Shown: positions 7,353 to 14,205 of the stretch, piece after piece
Numbering within the stretch: the first letter of the stretch is position 1
How the letters are laid out: each line of letters opens with the position of its first letter
Source: an uncultured Oscillibacter sp.
Lineage (GTDB): Bacteria; Bacillota; Clostridia; Oscillospirales; Oscillospiraceae
Reading direction: 5' to 3'
Assembly (NCBI RefSeq): GCF_900546705.1
Contig: NZ_URDP01000018.1
Coordinates: 1 to 39,653 of the forward strand
Length of the DNA: 39,653 nt
Translations under genes and position numbers: made by a program
Notes under the pieces: model-generated
Database searches by the model: none
Seen by the model: the letters and a program-made list of their open reading frames with translations, nothing else
Told to the model about the DNA's origin: nothing

Positions 7353-7707
7353 ACAGGAAAGGAGTGAGTCCCATGGGCTAGCAAGCTCAGAGATTCCAAG
7401 AGAATCCTAAATATTCAAATACCGTTCGGCTGTCAAAAAAATTTGCAGACTGCGTACTCCGGCAAAACCCAAAGACGAAACACACCTCACTATGATGAGC
7501 AACACGAGTAAGGTTTTGGTAGTAACCAAGGCGATGACTGCGTGTAACCGGATGTTTTATGGATTGGCAGGAAACCAGAGTTCAACGTTTTATTACCCCA
7601 AGCGTCGAGCGGTAAATCCAGAAGAAAGTGTGAGGTAGCGACCATTGGACAATCCAATCAATGAGTGAGCCCCCCATTCGTCGTTGGAGCGAATGGGGGG
7701 TTGTGTT
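7353..7707 (+). ncRNA. Large structured non-coding RNA (candidate raiA-motif class)
   Basis: About 355 nt with a strong promoter, a terminator and no sizeable open frame, and clearly richer in A+T than the flanking genes. Seen pairings: GATTC 7392-7396 with GAATC 7402-7406; TCCGG 7458-7462 with CCGGA 7548-7552; CAAAACC 7463-7469 with GGTTTTG 7512-7518; ACCTCAC 7484-7490 with GTGAGGT 7630-7636 (long range); TACC 7594-7597 with GGTA 7611-7614; GGATT 7561-7565 with AATCC 7615-7619; ATTGGA 7644-7649 with TCCAAT 7653-7658. Near the 5' end AGGAAAGGAG precedes a two-codon frame ATG GGC TAG. It is not tRNA, and I see no tmRNA, RNase P or SRP signature. Length and host suit the raiA-motif RNA, abundant in Firmicutes and linked to sporulation, but I name it only as best guess. 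ncRNA call about 0.8; raiA identity about 0.4. Confidence 0.75.
7670..7707 (+). terminator. Terminator of the non-coding RNA
   Basis: An 11-bp perfect stem, CCCCCCATTCG (7670-7680) and CGAATGGGGGG (7690-7700), with a 9-base loop, is followed by TTGTGTT. Confidence 0.8.
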
Positions 7708-7747
7708 ATGGATTGGACTGCCAAGCTTTGCTTACTGTAAAAAAAGA

Positions 7748-7782
7748 ACGCCTGCCCGGCACAGCCGGGCAGGCGTTTTTTA
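7748..7782. terminator. Terminator of gap (bidirectional)
   Basis: A 14-bp stem, AACGCCTGCCCGGC (7748-7761) and its complement (7765-7778), with an ACA loop; A-tract to the left and T-tract to the right, so it can stop gap transcripts on the minus strand and read-through from the RNA gene. Confidence 0.9.
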
Positions 7783-7804
7783 TGGGAGAAATCCGAATGG
7801 GAAA

Positions 7805-8818
7805 TTACTTGTGATCCACGGAGGACATGTAGCGGATCAGATCCACCATCTTGTTGGAGTAGCCGCACTCGTTGTCGTACCAGGAAACCACCTTCACAAA
7901 GGTGTCGGTCAGGGCGATGCCGGCCTTCTTGTCGAAGATGGAGGTGCGGGGATCGCCCAGGAAGTCGGAGGAGACCACATCCTCGTCGGTGTAGCCCAGA
8001 ACGCCCTTCAGCTCGCCCTCGGAAGCGGCCTTCATGGCCTCGCAGATCTGCTCATAGGTAGCGGGCTTGGCCAGCTTGGCAGTCAGGTCCACCACGGACA
8101 CGTCCAGGGTGGGAACACGCATGGACATACCGGTCAGCTTGCCGTTGAGCTCGGGGATAACCTTGCCCACGGCCTTGGCGGCGCCGGTGGAGGAGGGGAT
8201 GATGTTGCCGGTAGCAGCACGGCCGCCGCGCCAATCCTTCAGGGAAGCGCCGTCCAGCAGCTTCTGGGTGGGGGTGACGGAGTGGACCGTGGTCATCAGA
8301 CCTTCCACAATGCCGAAGTTGTCATTGAGAACCTTGGCGATGGGAGCCAGGCAGTTGGTGGTGCAGGAGGCGTTGGACACGAAAGTCATGTCGGAGGTGT
8401 ACTTGGTGTTGTTGACGCCCATGACGAACATGGGGGTATCGTCCTTGGAAGGAGCGCCCATAATGACGTGCTTGGCGCCGGCTTCAATGTGGCCCTGGCA
8501 CAGCTCCTTGGTCAGGTGCTTGCCGGTGCACTCGCAGATATACTCGGCACCCACGCTGGCCCAGGGAATGTCCTTGACCTCCATGGCGGTGAATACGGGA
8601 TACTTCTTGCCGTTGACGACCAGGGCGCCGTCCTCGGAGGAAACCTCGCCGGGGAACTTGCCGTGCACGCTGTCGTACTTGAGCATGTAAGCCATATATT
8701 CAGGGTTCATGAAGGGATCGTTCACACCCACAACCTCAACATCCTCACGGTTGAGGGCGGCGCGGAACACGAGGCGGCCGATCCGGCCAAAGCCATTGAT
8801 GCCGATCTTGGTTTTCAT
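7805..8818 (-). CDS. gap: Glyceraldehyde-3-phosphate dehydrogenase, type I
   Basis: Glycolytic enzyme of 337 residues that oxidises glyceraldehyde 3-phosphate to 1,3-bisphosphoglycerate with NAD. The NAD fold opens with KIGINGFGRIGRLVFR; the catalytic Cys152 lies in SNASCTTNCLAP, and the active-site His in the downstream TTVHS. The C-terminus SWYDNECGYSNKMVDL is typical. ATG 8818 is preferred to a TTG six bases upstream: AAGGAG sits 10 bases before the ATG. The gene is monocistronic, closed by the terminator at 7748-7782, and is not clustered with pgk or tpi. Its leader contains the LacI-type sites at 8864-8892, so expression is probably set by the divergent regulator. Confidence 0.97.
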   Translation of the reverse strand: MKTKIGINGFGRIGRLVFRAALNREDVEVVGVNDPFMNPEYMAYMLKYDSVHGKFPGEVSSEDGALVVNGKKYPVFTAMEVKDIPWASVGAEYICECTGKHLTKELCQGHIEAGAKHVIMGAPSKDDTPMFVMGVNNTKYTSDMTFVSNASCTTNCLAPIAKVLNDNFGIVEGLMTTVHSVTPTQKLLDGASLKDWRGGRAATGNIIPSSTGAAKAVGKVIPELNGKLTGMSMRVPTLDVSVVDLTAKLAKPATYEQICEAMKAASEGELKGVLGYTDEDVVSSDFLGDPRTSIFDKKAGIALTDTFVKVVSWYDNECGYSNKMVDLIRYMSSVDHK

Positions 8819-8863
8819 AGTCAATAGACTCCTTTCATAATGACGGAACAGAATGTGCCGTCG

Positions 8864-8892
8864 AAACGTTTGCGTAAACGTTTTGCTTAATC
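8864..8892. promoter_or_regulatory. LacI-type operator sites in the gap leader
   Basis: AAACGTTTGCGTAAACGTTT (8864-8883) is palindromic except for one base pair of positions. TTGCGTAAAC (8870-8879) and TTGCTTAATC (8883-8892) both resemble the reverse complement of the GATTACGCAA repeats before the regulator gene. They lie just downstream of the predicted gap start point, where a bound repressor would block transcription. Confidence 0.6.
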
Positions 8893-8905
8893 GTTTTACA
8901 GGAGT

Positions 8906-8934
8906 ATACTATCACACCGGATTGGGTTTGGCAA
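8906..8934 (-). promoter_or_regulatory. Promoter of gap
   Basis: On the minus strand, TTGCCA (8934-8929), 17-base spacer, TAGTAT (8911-8906). Predicted start near 8899, leaving an untranslated leader of about 80 bases that includes the operator sites. An alternative -10 TATACT is 3 bases downstream. Confidence 0.65.
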
Positions 8935-9031
8935 CTGTCATTTCAAATAACAATCGGATGCATAAATTGTGATTTCTGATAAAAACAGGGGCCTTTTCCA
9001 TAAAGAAATGACGAAATATAGTGAAAAGTGC

Positions 9032-9061
9032 TTGACGTACAGAGGGGGGCTGTCATATACT
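9032..9061 (+). promoter_or_regulatory. Promoter of the LacI-family regulator
   Basis: TTGACG (9032-9037), 18-base spacer, TATACT (9056-9061), predicted start near 9068, just before the two GATTACGCAAG repeats. Confidence 0.7.
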
Positions 9062-9074
9062 GTGGGGGAAAATT

Positions 9075-9105
9075 GATTACGCAAGGCTAAAACCGATTAC
9101 GCAAG
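9075..9105. promoter_or_regulatory. Twin operator repeats in the regulator leader
   Basis: GATTACGCAAG occurs at 9075-9085 and again at 9095-9105, exactly 20 bases apart, that is two helical turns. Each is the reverse complement of the TTGCGTAAAC-type elements on the gap side, which suggests one regulator binds both promoters and represses its own gene. Confidence 0.6.
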
Positions 9106-9117
9106 AGGGAAACGCCA

Positions 9118-10134
9118 ATGAAAGTGACCATCAGTGACGTGGCCAAGCTGGCGGGGGTCTCCACCGCCACTGTGTCCCACACCATCAATAATACCCGCTA
9201 TGTCTCCGCAGAAACTAAGGAAAAGGTGTACCAGGCCATTGCGGAGCTGGGCTACACGCCGGATGCCTCTGCCCGGAGCTTCCGGACGGGAAAGAAAAAG
9301 ACCGTGGGCTTCATCGTGCCGGATATTGCCAACAAGTTCTTCGCCACCATGATCGAGTCGGTGGAGACGTGCCTGGCTCAGCACGGGTACCACCTTATCA
9401 TTGCCAATACCAAAGAGGACATGGAGCGGGAGGAGACCAACATCCGCCTGCTCTCCGCCGGGCTGGTGGACGGGCTGCTCATCGCCAGTACCATGGACGA
9501 TTTTTCCCGGCTGGACGCGCTGATTCCGGCGGGCTTCCCCGTGGTGCTGGTGGACCGCACCTTTGATGTGAAGAAGTACTCCTCTGTGTGCGTGTCCAAC
9601 TTCCGGCCCATTTACCGCAGTGTCTGCCGCCTGGCGGGCAAGGGGGCCCGCCGCATCGGCATCATCGGCGGACTGCCCCGCCTATCCACCACCCGGGAGC
9701 GGATTTCCGCCTATCAGCAGGCGGTGGCGGACTGCGGACTGCCGGAGGACGAGTCATTGATCCGCTACGGAAACTCCATGGAGGACAGCGCCCACACCTG
9801 CCTGGACGAGCTTCTGGCCTGCCACTGCGACGCCATCATTGTCTGCCAGGGCCTCATGGGTGCTGAGACCATCGTATATCTGCACAAAAACGGCATTCGC
9901 CTGGCGCAGGATATCGACCTGGTGAGCTTTGTGGACTACGATTCCAGTATCTACCAGCTCTATGACAACCAGATGGACTCCATTGTCCAGCCGGTGGAGG
10001 AGCTGGGCCAGGCCGCCGGGGAGCAGATTCTGCGGCGGATCGAAGATCCGGAGGCGCGGATTTTCGAAAAAGTGCTCACCTCCACCTATAAGCCCTATAA
10101 CAGCCCGCAGTCCTGGGCACACTCGGAACGATAA
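9118..10134 (+). CDS. LacI-family transcriptional regulator, divergent from gap
   Basis: Repressor-type protein of 338 residues. The N-terminal LacI helix-turn-helix is complete (ISDVAKLAGVSTATVSHTIN, about 5-24) with the hinge region up to about 60. The remainder is the periplasmic-binding-protein-like effector domain, opening with KKTVGFIVPDIANKFFATMI and containing the family's FVDYDSSIYQL segment, so a sugar or sugar phosphate ligand is expected. It is divergent from gap across a 299-base region with four related sites, two in each leader. I infer that it controls gap and itself. No sugar transporter or catabolic gene adjoins it. The ribosome site GAGGGA is modest. The gene ends at a terminator (10137-10172). 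Confidence 0.9.
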   Translation: MKVTISDVAKLAGVSTATVSHTINNTRYVSAETKEKVYQAIAELGYTPDASARSFRTGKKKTVGFIVPDIANKFFATMIESVETCLAQHGYHLIIANTKEDMEREETNIRLLSAGLVDGLLIASTMDDFSRLDALIPAGFPVVLVDRTFDVKKYSSVCVSNFRPIYRSVCRLAGKGARRIGIIGGLPRLSTTRERISAYQQAVADCGLPEDESLIRYGNSMEDSAHTCLDELLACHCDAIIVCQGLMGAETIVYLHKNGIRLAQDIDLVSFVDYDSSIYQLYDNQMDSIVQPVEELGQAAGEQILRRIEDPEARIFEKVLTSTYKPYNSPQSWAHSER

Positions 10135-10136
10135 AC

Positions 10137-10172
10137 AAACACCGCGGCACGCATCGGCGCGCCGCGGTGTTT
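10137..10172. terminator. Bidirectional terminator between lacI-type gene and serine hydrolase
   Basis: Stem AAACACCGCGGC (10137-10148) with GCCGCGGTGTTT (10161-10172), 12-base loop. It separates two convergent genes. Confidence 0.82.
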
Positions 10173-10187
10173 TGCTTGTGGACAGGA

Positions 10188-12257
10188 TCAGGAGGCAAAG
10201 GAGAGATGGAAGCGGCTGCCGCTCTGGCCGGCAAATACCACCAGACCGCCCTGCTCCAGAGGCGCTTTGGTGTCGCCCCACAGGACAGAGGAGGCAGTCA
10301 GCTGACCCTGGGGATTGTAGACCCAGAAGCTGCCGCCCTCAGGTATCTGGACGGTCATGGCCTTCCCTTCGGCGTTTGCGCCGATCTGGTACCAGCGGGC
10401 ATAGCCGTCGGACTGGATGGTGCTGTAAGACCAGCCGGAGCCGGTAAAGAGGGCGGGGGCGTCCTCCTGGGCCAGATACACACTGGCCCCGGAGGTGAGG
10501 TACGTATTCCCGTTTTCCTCATAGACGGTCATGTCATAGCCGTCCCGGCCGCCGGTACCCGGCAGCTGGAGGTTATAGCGGGCGGAGGTCTCGTCCACAA
10601 TCTGATCGGGGCCCACATAGCCGGGAGCGGACGATATGGCCTGGGCCGGGGTCTCCGTGATGGAGAGATAGACCTGGGAGGAATAGGGCTCTGTCAAAGG
10701 CAGAAAGCTGGTGACAGCCATGGCGTCCCAGGTGCCCTGGACTGCGGGGGAAACCTCGTTTTCCGGCATCCGGACGGCGGCATAGTTGCTGATGGGCATG
10801 GTCCCCAGACCGGGCAGCACGCCGAATCCCTTCTGATAGAGATAAGTCTGGCTGTTGGACTCGGTCACCAGGGCCAGCAGGGAAAGATTGGAGGCGTCCC
10901 GGAAGGTGCCGTCGGAGTAGTAGAAGAACTCCTGAGCCGGCATGTCGGGGTAATTCAGATAGGACAACGTCAGTTTGCCGTCGGCGGAGATGTCCGCCCG
11001 GTACTGTGCGGCGGTGGCGCCGTAATACCCGGAAAGCTCTGTCAGCTCCGCCGGCATGGCGGCGGGCTGGGCGTCTGGCAGGGCGGGGACCGTCTCGTCC
11101 ACCGCAATGCCCTTTTGCCGGAGGGCCTGTACCAGAATCTGAACGGCTGCCAGCTCATCATAGGAGGACGAGCCGCCCGAGGAGAGCACGGCGGCAGCCA
11201 TGTGCTGCTCCGGCAGGACGATCAGCTCCGCGTGGTAGCGCAGGGTGTCGCCGCCCTTGGCCAGGGCCTGGATGCCGTTTTGGGAGAAGGGAAACAGGGA
11301 GATGCAGTCCCAGCCCAGGCCGTAGCTGAGCAGATCCAGCGTGTCCTCCGGCCAGATGCCCCGGGCATATTCCGGCTGGGCCATGGCCTTGCGGGAGGAG
11401 GCGGACAGCAGGCTGTTTTCCGTCAGAGCACCGCCGAAAGCGGCAAGATCGGAGGCGGAGGCGTACATGCCGCCGGCGCCCACGGCGTTGAGGCAGTCCT
11501 GAGGAAGGGCGCGGGGGTCGCTGCCGGAGTAGGTCTTGGCCAGACGGCTGGTGTCAAAGTCACTGCCGGGAGCAAAGGTGCTCTCCAGACCGGCGGGAGC
11601 AAGGATGTTTTTTCCCACGTAGTCCATGAACGGCTGACCGCTGACAGCCTCCACAATCAGCTGAGCCAGGGTGAAGCCGTCGTTGCAGTAGACGCTGTAC
11701 GCGCCGGGATCGGCCACCAGGCGCTGGGTGGAGAGCGTCTCAAGCAGATTTTCCACGGAGGAGTCGTCCGCGTCGTCAAACAGCACGGCACCAGCCAGGC
11801 CGCTGCCCATCAATCCGGAGGAGTGGTTGAGCAGCATCCGCACGGTAATGTCCCGGTACCGCTCATCCGCCATGCGGAACTGGGGCAGGTAGCGGGTAAC
11901 GGGGGCGTCCAGCGAGACCCTTCCCTCCTCCGCCAGCTGCATGACGGCTACGGTGGTGTAGATCTTGCTGACGGAGCCGATGCCGTAGAGAATGTCGTCT
12001 GTGAGAGCGCGGTTTTCCGTTTTGGAGTAGACACCGCTGCTGCCGGTCAGGACGATCTCACCGTCCTGCCACAGGGCGTATTGGACGCTGACAGCACCGC
12101 TGTACTCCCGGGCGGCCAATGCGGCAGATACGGCCGCTTCCTCCAGAGTGATCTCTGCGGGCTGGGCCTGCTGGGCGGCCAGCGCTGTGGAGGGCAGACA
12201 CAGAATAAGCAGCAGTGCCAGCAGCAATGAGAGGCTGCGCTTTTTTATTGAAACCAT
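10188..12257 (-). CDS. Secreted serine hydrolase (class C beta-lactamase / PBP-like family)
   Basis: Exported protein of 689 residues. The first 27 residues are a signal peptide (basic start, long Leu-rich core, STALA cleavage site). The beta-lactamase/transpeptidase-like domain follows: the SxxK motif is in GIGSVSKIY, the Tyr-x-Asn motif in YSVYCNDGF, and the third box is KGGDTLRYH in place of KTG or HAG. About 250 further residues form a beta-rich extension of unknown role. Members of this family are D-amino-acid peptidases, esterases or carboxypeptidases; true beta-lactamase activity cannot be claimed. ATG 12257 is chosen over the in-frame start at 12314 because AAGGAAGG precedes it and it gives a clean signal peptide; 12314 would lie in the promoter region. 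Confidence 0.88.
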   Translation of the reverse strand: MVSIKKRSLSLLLALLLILCLPSTALAAQQAQPAEITLEEAAVSAALAAREYSGAVSVQYALWQDGEIVLTGSSGVYSKTENRALTDDILYGIGSVSKIYTTVAVMQLAEEGRVSLDAPVTRYLPQFRMADERYRDITVRMLLNHSSGLMGSGLAGAVLFDDADDSSVENLLETLSTQRLVADPGAYSVYCNDGFTLAQLIVEAVSGQPFMDYVGKNILAPAGLESTFAPGSDFDTSRLAKTYSGSDPRALPQDCLNAVGAGGMYASASDLAAFGGALTENSLLSASSRKAMAQPEYARGIWPEDTLDLLSYGLGWDCISLFPFSQNGIQALAKGGDTLRYHAELIVLPEQHMAAAVLSSGGSSSYDELAAVQILVQALRQKGIAVDETVPALPDAQPAAMPAELTELSGYYGATAAQYRADISADGKLTLSYLNYPDMPAQEFFYYSDGTFRDASNLSLLALVTESNSQTYLYQKGFGVLPGLGTMPISNYAAVRMPENEVSPAVQGTWDAMAVTSFLPLTEPYSSQVYLSITETPAQAISSAPGYVGPDQIVDETSARYNLQLPGTGGRDGYDMTVYEENGNTYLTSGASVYLAQEDAPALFTGSGWSYSTIQSDGYARWYQIGANAEGKAMTVQIPEGGSFWVYNPQGQLTASSVLWGDTKAPLEQGGLVVFAGQSGSRFHLSFAS

Positions 12258-12305
12258 GGGGGAACCTTCCTTTCTTCCGGGGACGGTTTGGTGACTTGTA
12301 AGGAG

Positions 12306-12334
12306 AGAATACAATCCCTGGGCAGGAAGGTCAA
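12306..12334 (-). promoter_or_regulatory. Promoter of the serine hydrolase
   Basis: On the minus strand, TTGACC (12334-12329), 17-base spacer, TATTCT (12311-12306). Confidence 0.7.
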
Positions 12335-12388
12335 GCTTTTTTTGTGCGGATGGAACAGGAGCACTTGACGCAGGCGTACAATTTCCTG

Positions 12389-12417
12389 TTGTCCGGGGGC
12401 GAGGAACATGTTATACT
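12389..12417 (+). promoter_or_regulatory. Promoter upstream of the tRNA-Leu fragment
   Basis: TTGTCC (12389-12394), 17-base spacer, TATACT (12412-12417). It lies 42 bases before the truncated tRNA-Leu and is a likely ancestral tRNA promoter, now driving the unknown gene and possibly the intact tRNA 620 bases downstream. Confidence 0.68.
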
Positions 12418-12459
12418 ATAGTTCAAACTGAAACCTGCCGGAAAACCGGCGGAAAATCT

Positions 12460-12498
12460 GCGCCTGTGATGGAATTGGCAGACATGCGAGATTTAGGT
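12460..12498 (+). pseudogene. Truncated tRNA-Leu (5' half only)
   Basis: These 39 bases equal the first 39 of the intact tRNA-Leu at 13036 except for one T to C change in the D loop. The match covers the 5' acceptor strand, the D arm and the anticodon loop, and stops within that loop. Directly after, AGGTG-CCGT-CACCT (12495-12508) forms a short hairpin where the anticodon stem should close. No variable arm, T arm or CCA follows, so it cannot give a functional tRNA. Confidence 0.85.
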
Positions 12499-12525
12499 GC
12501 CGTCACCTCAGTGAAAGGATTCTAT

Positions 12526-12999
12526 ATGGACTTCTGGATGATTGCCCGGCAAGAACTGAAACATGATCTGCTGGACATTTTTTCGGCATTGGGGGATCTG
12601 CAGCACCAGTATGACTGGTTCATTACCGACCACGATCTTTGGTACACGGAAAACTGCCCGGAGGAAGTGCGCAGGCGCTGGCAGTGGACAGGATTGCTGA
12701 TGGGCGGCACAGAGCTGACCGCGCATTTGTCAGCGGGCTGCATCCGTTTCTTGCTGGGCGGCGTGCTCTCCGCAGTTCCAAAAGGTACGCAGTCCTGCGA
12801 AGTCTGGAATTATGAGCCCTGCTGGGAGATTAAAAATTTTGGTTCGCCGAAATATTGTTTCCAGACGCCATTGACCCAGCTGGAGCTGATTTGCTATGAT
12901 GGGTACGCTTGGGTCCTGATCTGCAAGCCAGACTTTTCGAAGCAGGTAAAAAGGGCCCTCCCCATGGCAAAAACACCCGACGAATTTTATGCCCACTAA
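12526..12999 (+). CDS. Unrecognised 157-residue protein inserted at the tRNA-Leu locus
   Basis: I do not recognise the family. The protein is rich in Trp, Tyr and Cys (for example DWFITDHDLWYTENCPEE and WNYEPCWEIKNF), has no clear membrane helix or signal peptide, and seems a small globular alpha/beta protein. It starts at ATG 12526 after GAAAGGA; the longer in-frame start at 12466 falls inside the tRNA fragment and is rejected. By eye its base composition is nearer 50 percent G+C, clearly below the neighbours, and it stands alone between a broken and an intact copy of tRNA-Leu. Together these suggest horizontal arrival, perhaps as the cargo or remnant of a small integrated element. An immunity-like or defence-associated protein is possible but unproven. 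Confidence 0.72.
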   Translation: MDFWMIARQELKHDLLDIFSALGDLQHQYDWFITDHDLWYTENCPEEVRRRWQWTGLLMGGTELTAHLSAGCIRFLLGGVLSAVPKGTQSCEVWNYEPCWEIKNFGSPKYCFQTPLTQLELICYDGYAWVLICKPDFSKQVKRALPMAKTPDEFYAH

Positions 13000-13011
13000 A
13001 ACAAAACAGCG

Positions 13012-13034
13012 GCACGGGTTCCCCGCCGCTCATA
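13012..13034 (+). other. Hairpin between the unknown gene and tRNA-Leu
   Basis: AGCGGC and GCCGCT flank an 11-base loop. There is no T tract after it, so it is a poor terminator; it may allow read-through into the tRNA or act as a processing site. Confidence 0.4.
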
Positions 13035-13035
13035 T

Positions 13036-13120
13036 GCGCCTGTGATGGAATTGGTAGACATGCGAGATTTAGGTTCTCGTGCAGCGATGCGTGTGGGTTC
13101 GAGTCCCTTCAGGCGCACCA
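13036..13120 (+). tRNA. tRNA-Leu (anticodon UAG), CCA encoded
   Basis: An 85-base gene. The acceptor stem is GCGCCTG with CAGGCGC, followed by the ACCA end. The anticodon stem CGAGA/TCTCG encloses the loop TTTAGGT, giving anticodon UAG that reads CUN leucine codons. A long variable arm and the T loop GGTTCGAGTCC are present, as in class II tRNA. No good promoter lies in the 36 bases between the previous stop codon and the tRNA, so it may depend on the promoter at 12389-12417. The terminator at 13122-13152 follows directly. Confidence 0.96.
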
Positions 13121-13121
13121 A

Positions 13122-13155
13122 AAAAGGCACGGCCTTATAGGCCGTGCCTTTTCTG
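13122..13155 (+). terminator. Terminator after tRNA-Leu
   Basis: A 13-bp stem, AAAAGGCACGGCC (13122-13134) and its complement (13140-13152), with a TTATA loop and T run inside the right arm. Confidence 0.88.
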
Positions 13156-13227
13156 CCTAGATGAACTCCATAGGGCAGCAATGGCCGGTATTTTCGGACA
13201 AAATCTGCGGAAAGAGAGGATTTTCTC

Positions 13228-13257
13228 TTGTGTGCTGCCGTAAAAATGTATTATACT
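13228..13257 (+). promoter_or_regulatory. Promoter of the Cys-rich membrane protein
   Basis: TTGTGT (13228-13233), 18-base spacer, TATACT (13252-13257). Leader of about 110 bases before the ATG at 13373. The rest of 13156-13227 shows no other feature. Confidence 0.6.
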
Positions 13258-13372
13258 TTGAACTGTTGGACTGTTTTCGGCGCAGAACCGTGTGCGCCGG
13301 AAGAGCGCGGTCCCATGCATGGAGGGCGGCTGACAGCGGCCTCCGGGTCCTCCAGAGAGAAAGAAGGATAAG

Positions 13373-14098
13373 ATGTCCACAACAAGAAAACGGTACATTG
13401 CCCGCTTGGTGGGGCGCTGCGTGATTTTCCTGATTTGCGTGTATCTGTACATGTTCCGGCAGGATGTATTCTCCGTGCTGGACGGGTTCAACTTTTTCAA
13501 AGAGCTCTCTCCGCTCCACCTCCTGTGGGTTGTATGGACCGTGGATATGGTGCTGCAGATCATTCCCGTCAAAAACAAGGTACCCCTGGGTTCCCAGAAG
13601 CTCTTTGCCAACCGGTTCCGGCCGATCCGGGAGAAGATCAATTACGAGGCGCTGCGAAGCTACATCGTATCCACCACAAAGGGTGCATATAAGGTGTTTT
13701 TCCTTTGGTGCGGATTGATTGCGGTCATCGGGGGACTGTATTATTCTCATGTGATCGACAAGATCGTTCTCTTTATGATCTCAGTGCTGTTTTATGTCTG
13801 TGATCTGATCTGCGTACTCATCTGGTGCCCGTTCCGGCTGATTATGAAGAACCGGTGCTGCACTACCTGCCGGATTTTCAATTGGGATCACCTGATGATG
13901 TTTTCTCCGCTGATTTTTGCGGGAGGCTTTTATGCCGCGTCGCTTGTCATCATGTCTGCGGCGGCCTGGCTGGTGTGGGAACTTTGTGTTATGATGTATC
14001 CTGAGCGGTTCTGGGACCACTCCAACGCGGCACTGCAATGTTCGGCGTGCACGGACAAGCTCTGCACCCAGTACTGCCAGAAACTGCGCGAGGCCTGA
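13373..14098 (+). CDS. Membrane protein with C-terminal cysteine motifs, unknown function
   Basis: Protein of 241 residues with about five membrane helices: near 12-30, 47-65, 105-123, 128-150 and 182-205. Between helices lies NRCCTTCRIFNWDHLMMFSPL, and the C-terminal tail has MYPERFWDHSNAALQCSACTDKLCTQYC, giving two groups of close cysteines (CCxxC and CxxC...CxxxC) that could bind zinc or an Fe-S cluster at the membrane surface. I recognise the type from Firmicutes genomes but no assigned function. It has its own promoter (13228-13257) and is followed by the TetR-type regulator gene, which has a separate promoter. The start is supported by AGAAGGA before the ATG. Confidence 0.78.
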   Translation: MSTTRKRYIARLVGRCVIFLICVYLYMFRQDVFSVLDGFNFFKELSPLHLLWVVWTVDMVLQIIPVKNKVPLGSQKLFANRFRPIREKINYEALRSYIVSTTKGAYKVFFLWCGLIAVIGGLYYSHVIDKIVLFMISVLFYVCDLICVLIWCPFRLIMKNRCCTTCRIFNWDHLMMFSPLIFAGGFYAASLVIMSAAAWLVWELCVMMYPERFWDHSNAALQCSACTDKLCTQYCQKLREA

Positions 14099-14125
14099 CG
14101 GCATGCTGGTCGGACGGAGTTTTGC

Positions 14126-14154
14126 TGGACAAAAAAGACGAATTTTGATAAAAT
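14126..14154 (+). promoter_or_regulatory. Promoter of the TetR-type regulator
   Basis: TGGACA (14126-14131), 17-base spacer, TAAAAT (14149-14154). Confidence 0.6.
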
Positions 14155-14205
14155 ATCGCCTGTATATTTCACTATGGAATTCGAGAACCGCTTGAGGAAA
14201 ACGCC

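Noticed and set aside
7353..7707. The intergenic RNA as tmRNA, RNase P RNA or SRP RNA
   Set aside because: No tRNA-like ends with CCA, no AGGAAAGTCC-type P RNA core, no GGAAGC-type SRP tetraloop stem could be found.
7661..8827. A 388-residue plus-strand open frame over gap
   Set aside because: Antisense of GAPDH; Gly/His/Leu-rich low-information protein.
9075..9105. The two GATTACGCAAG repeats as a CRISPR-like array
   Set aside because: Only two 11-base copies, 20 bases apart, in a promoter leader; they fit operator sites.
10167..12230. A 687-residue plus-strand open frame
   Set aside because: Antisense of the serine hydrolase, which has signal peptide and catalytic motifs.
10188..12257. 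Antibiotic-resistance beta-lactamase
   Set aside because: The protein has SxxK and YxN motifs but is far longer than class C beta-lactamases and has a KGG third box; many such proteins are peptidases or esterases.
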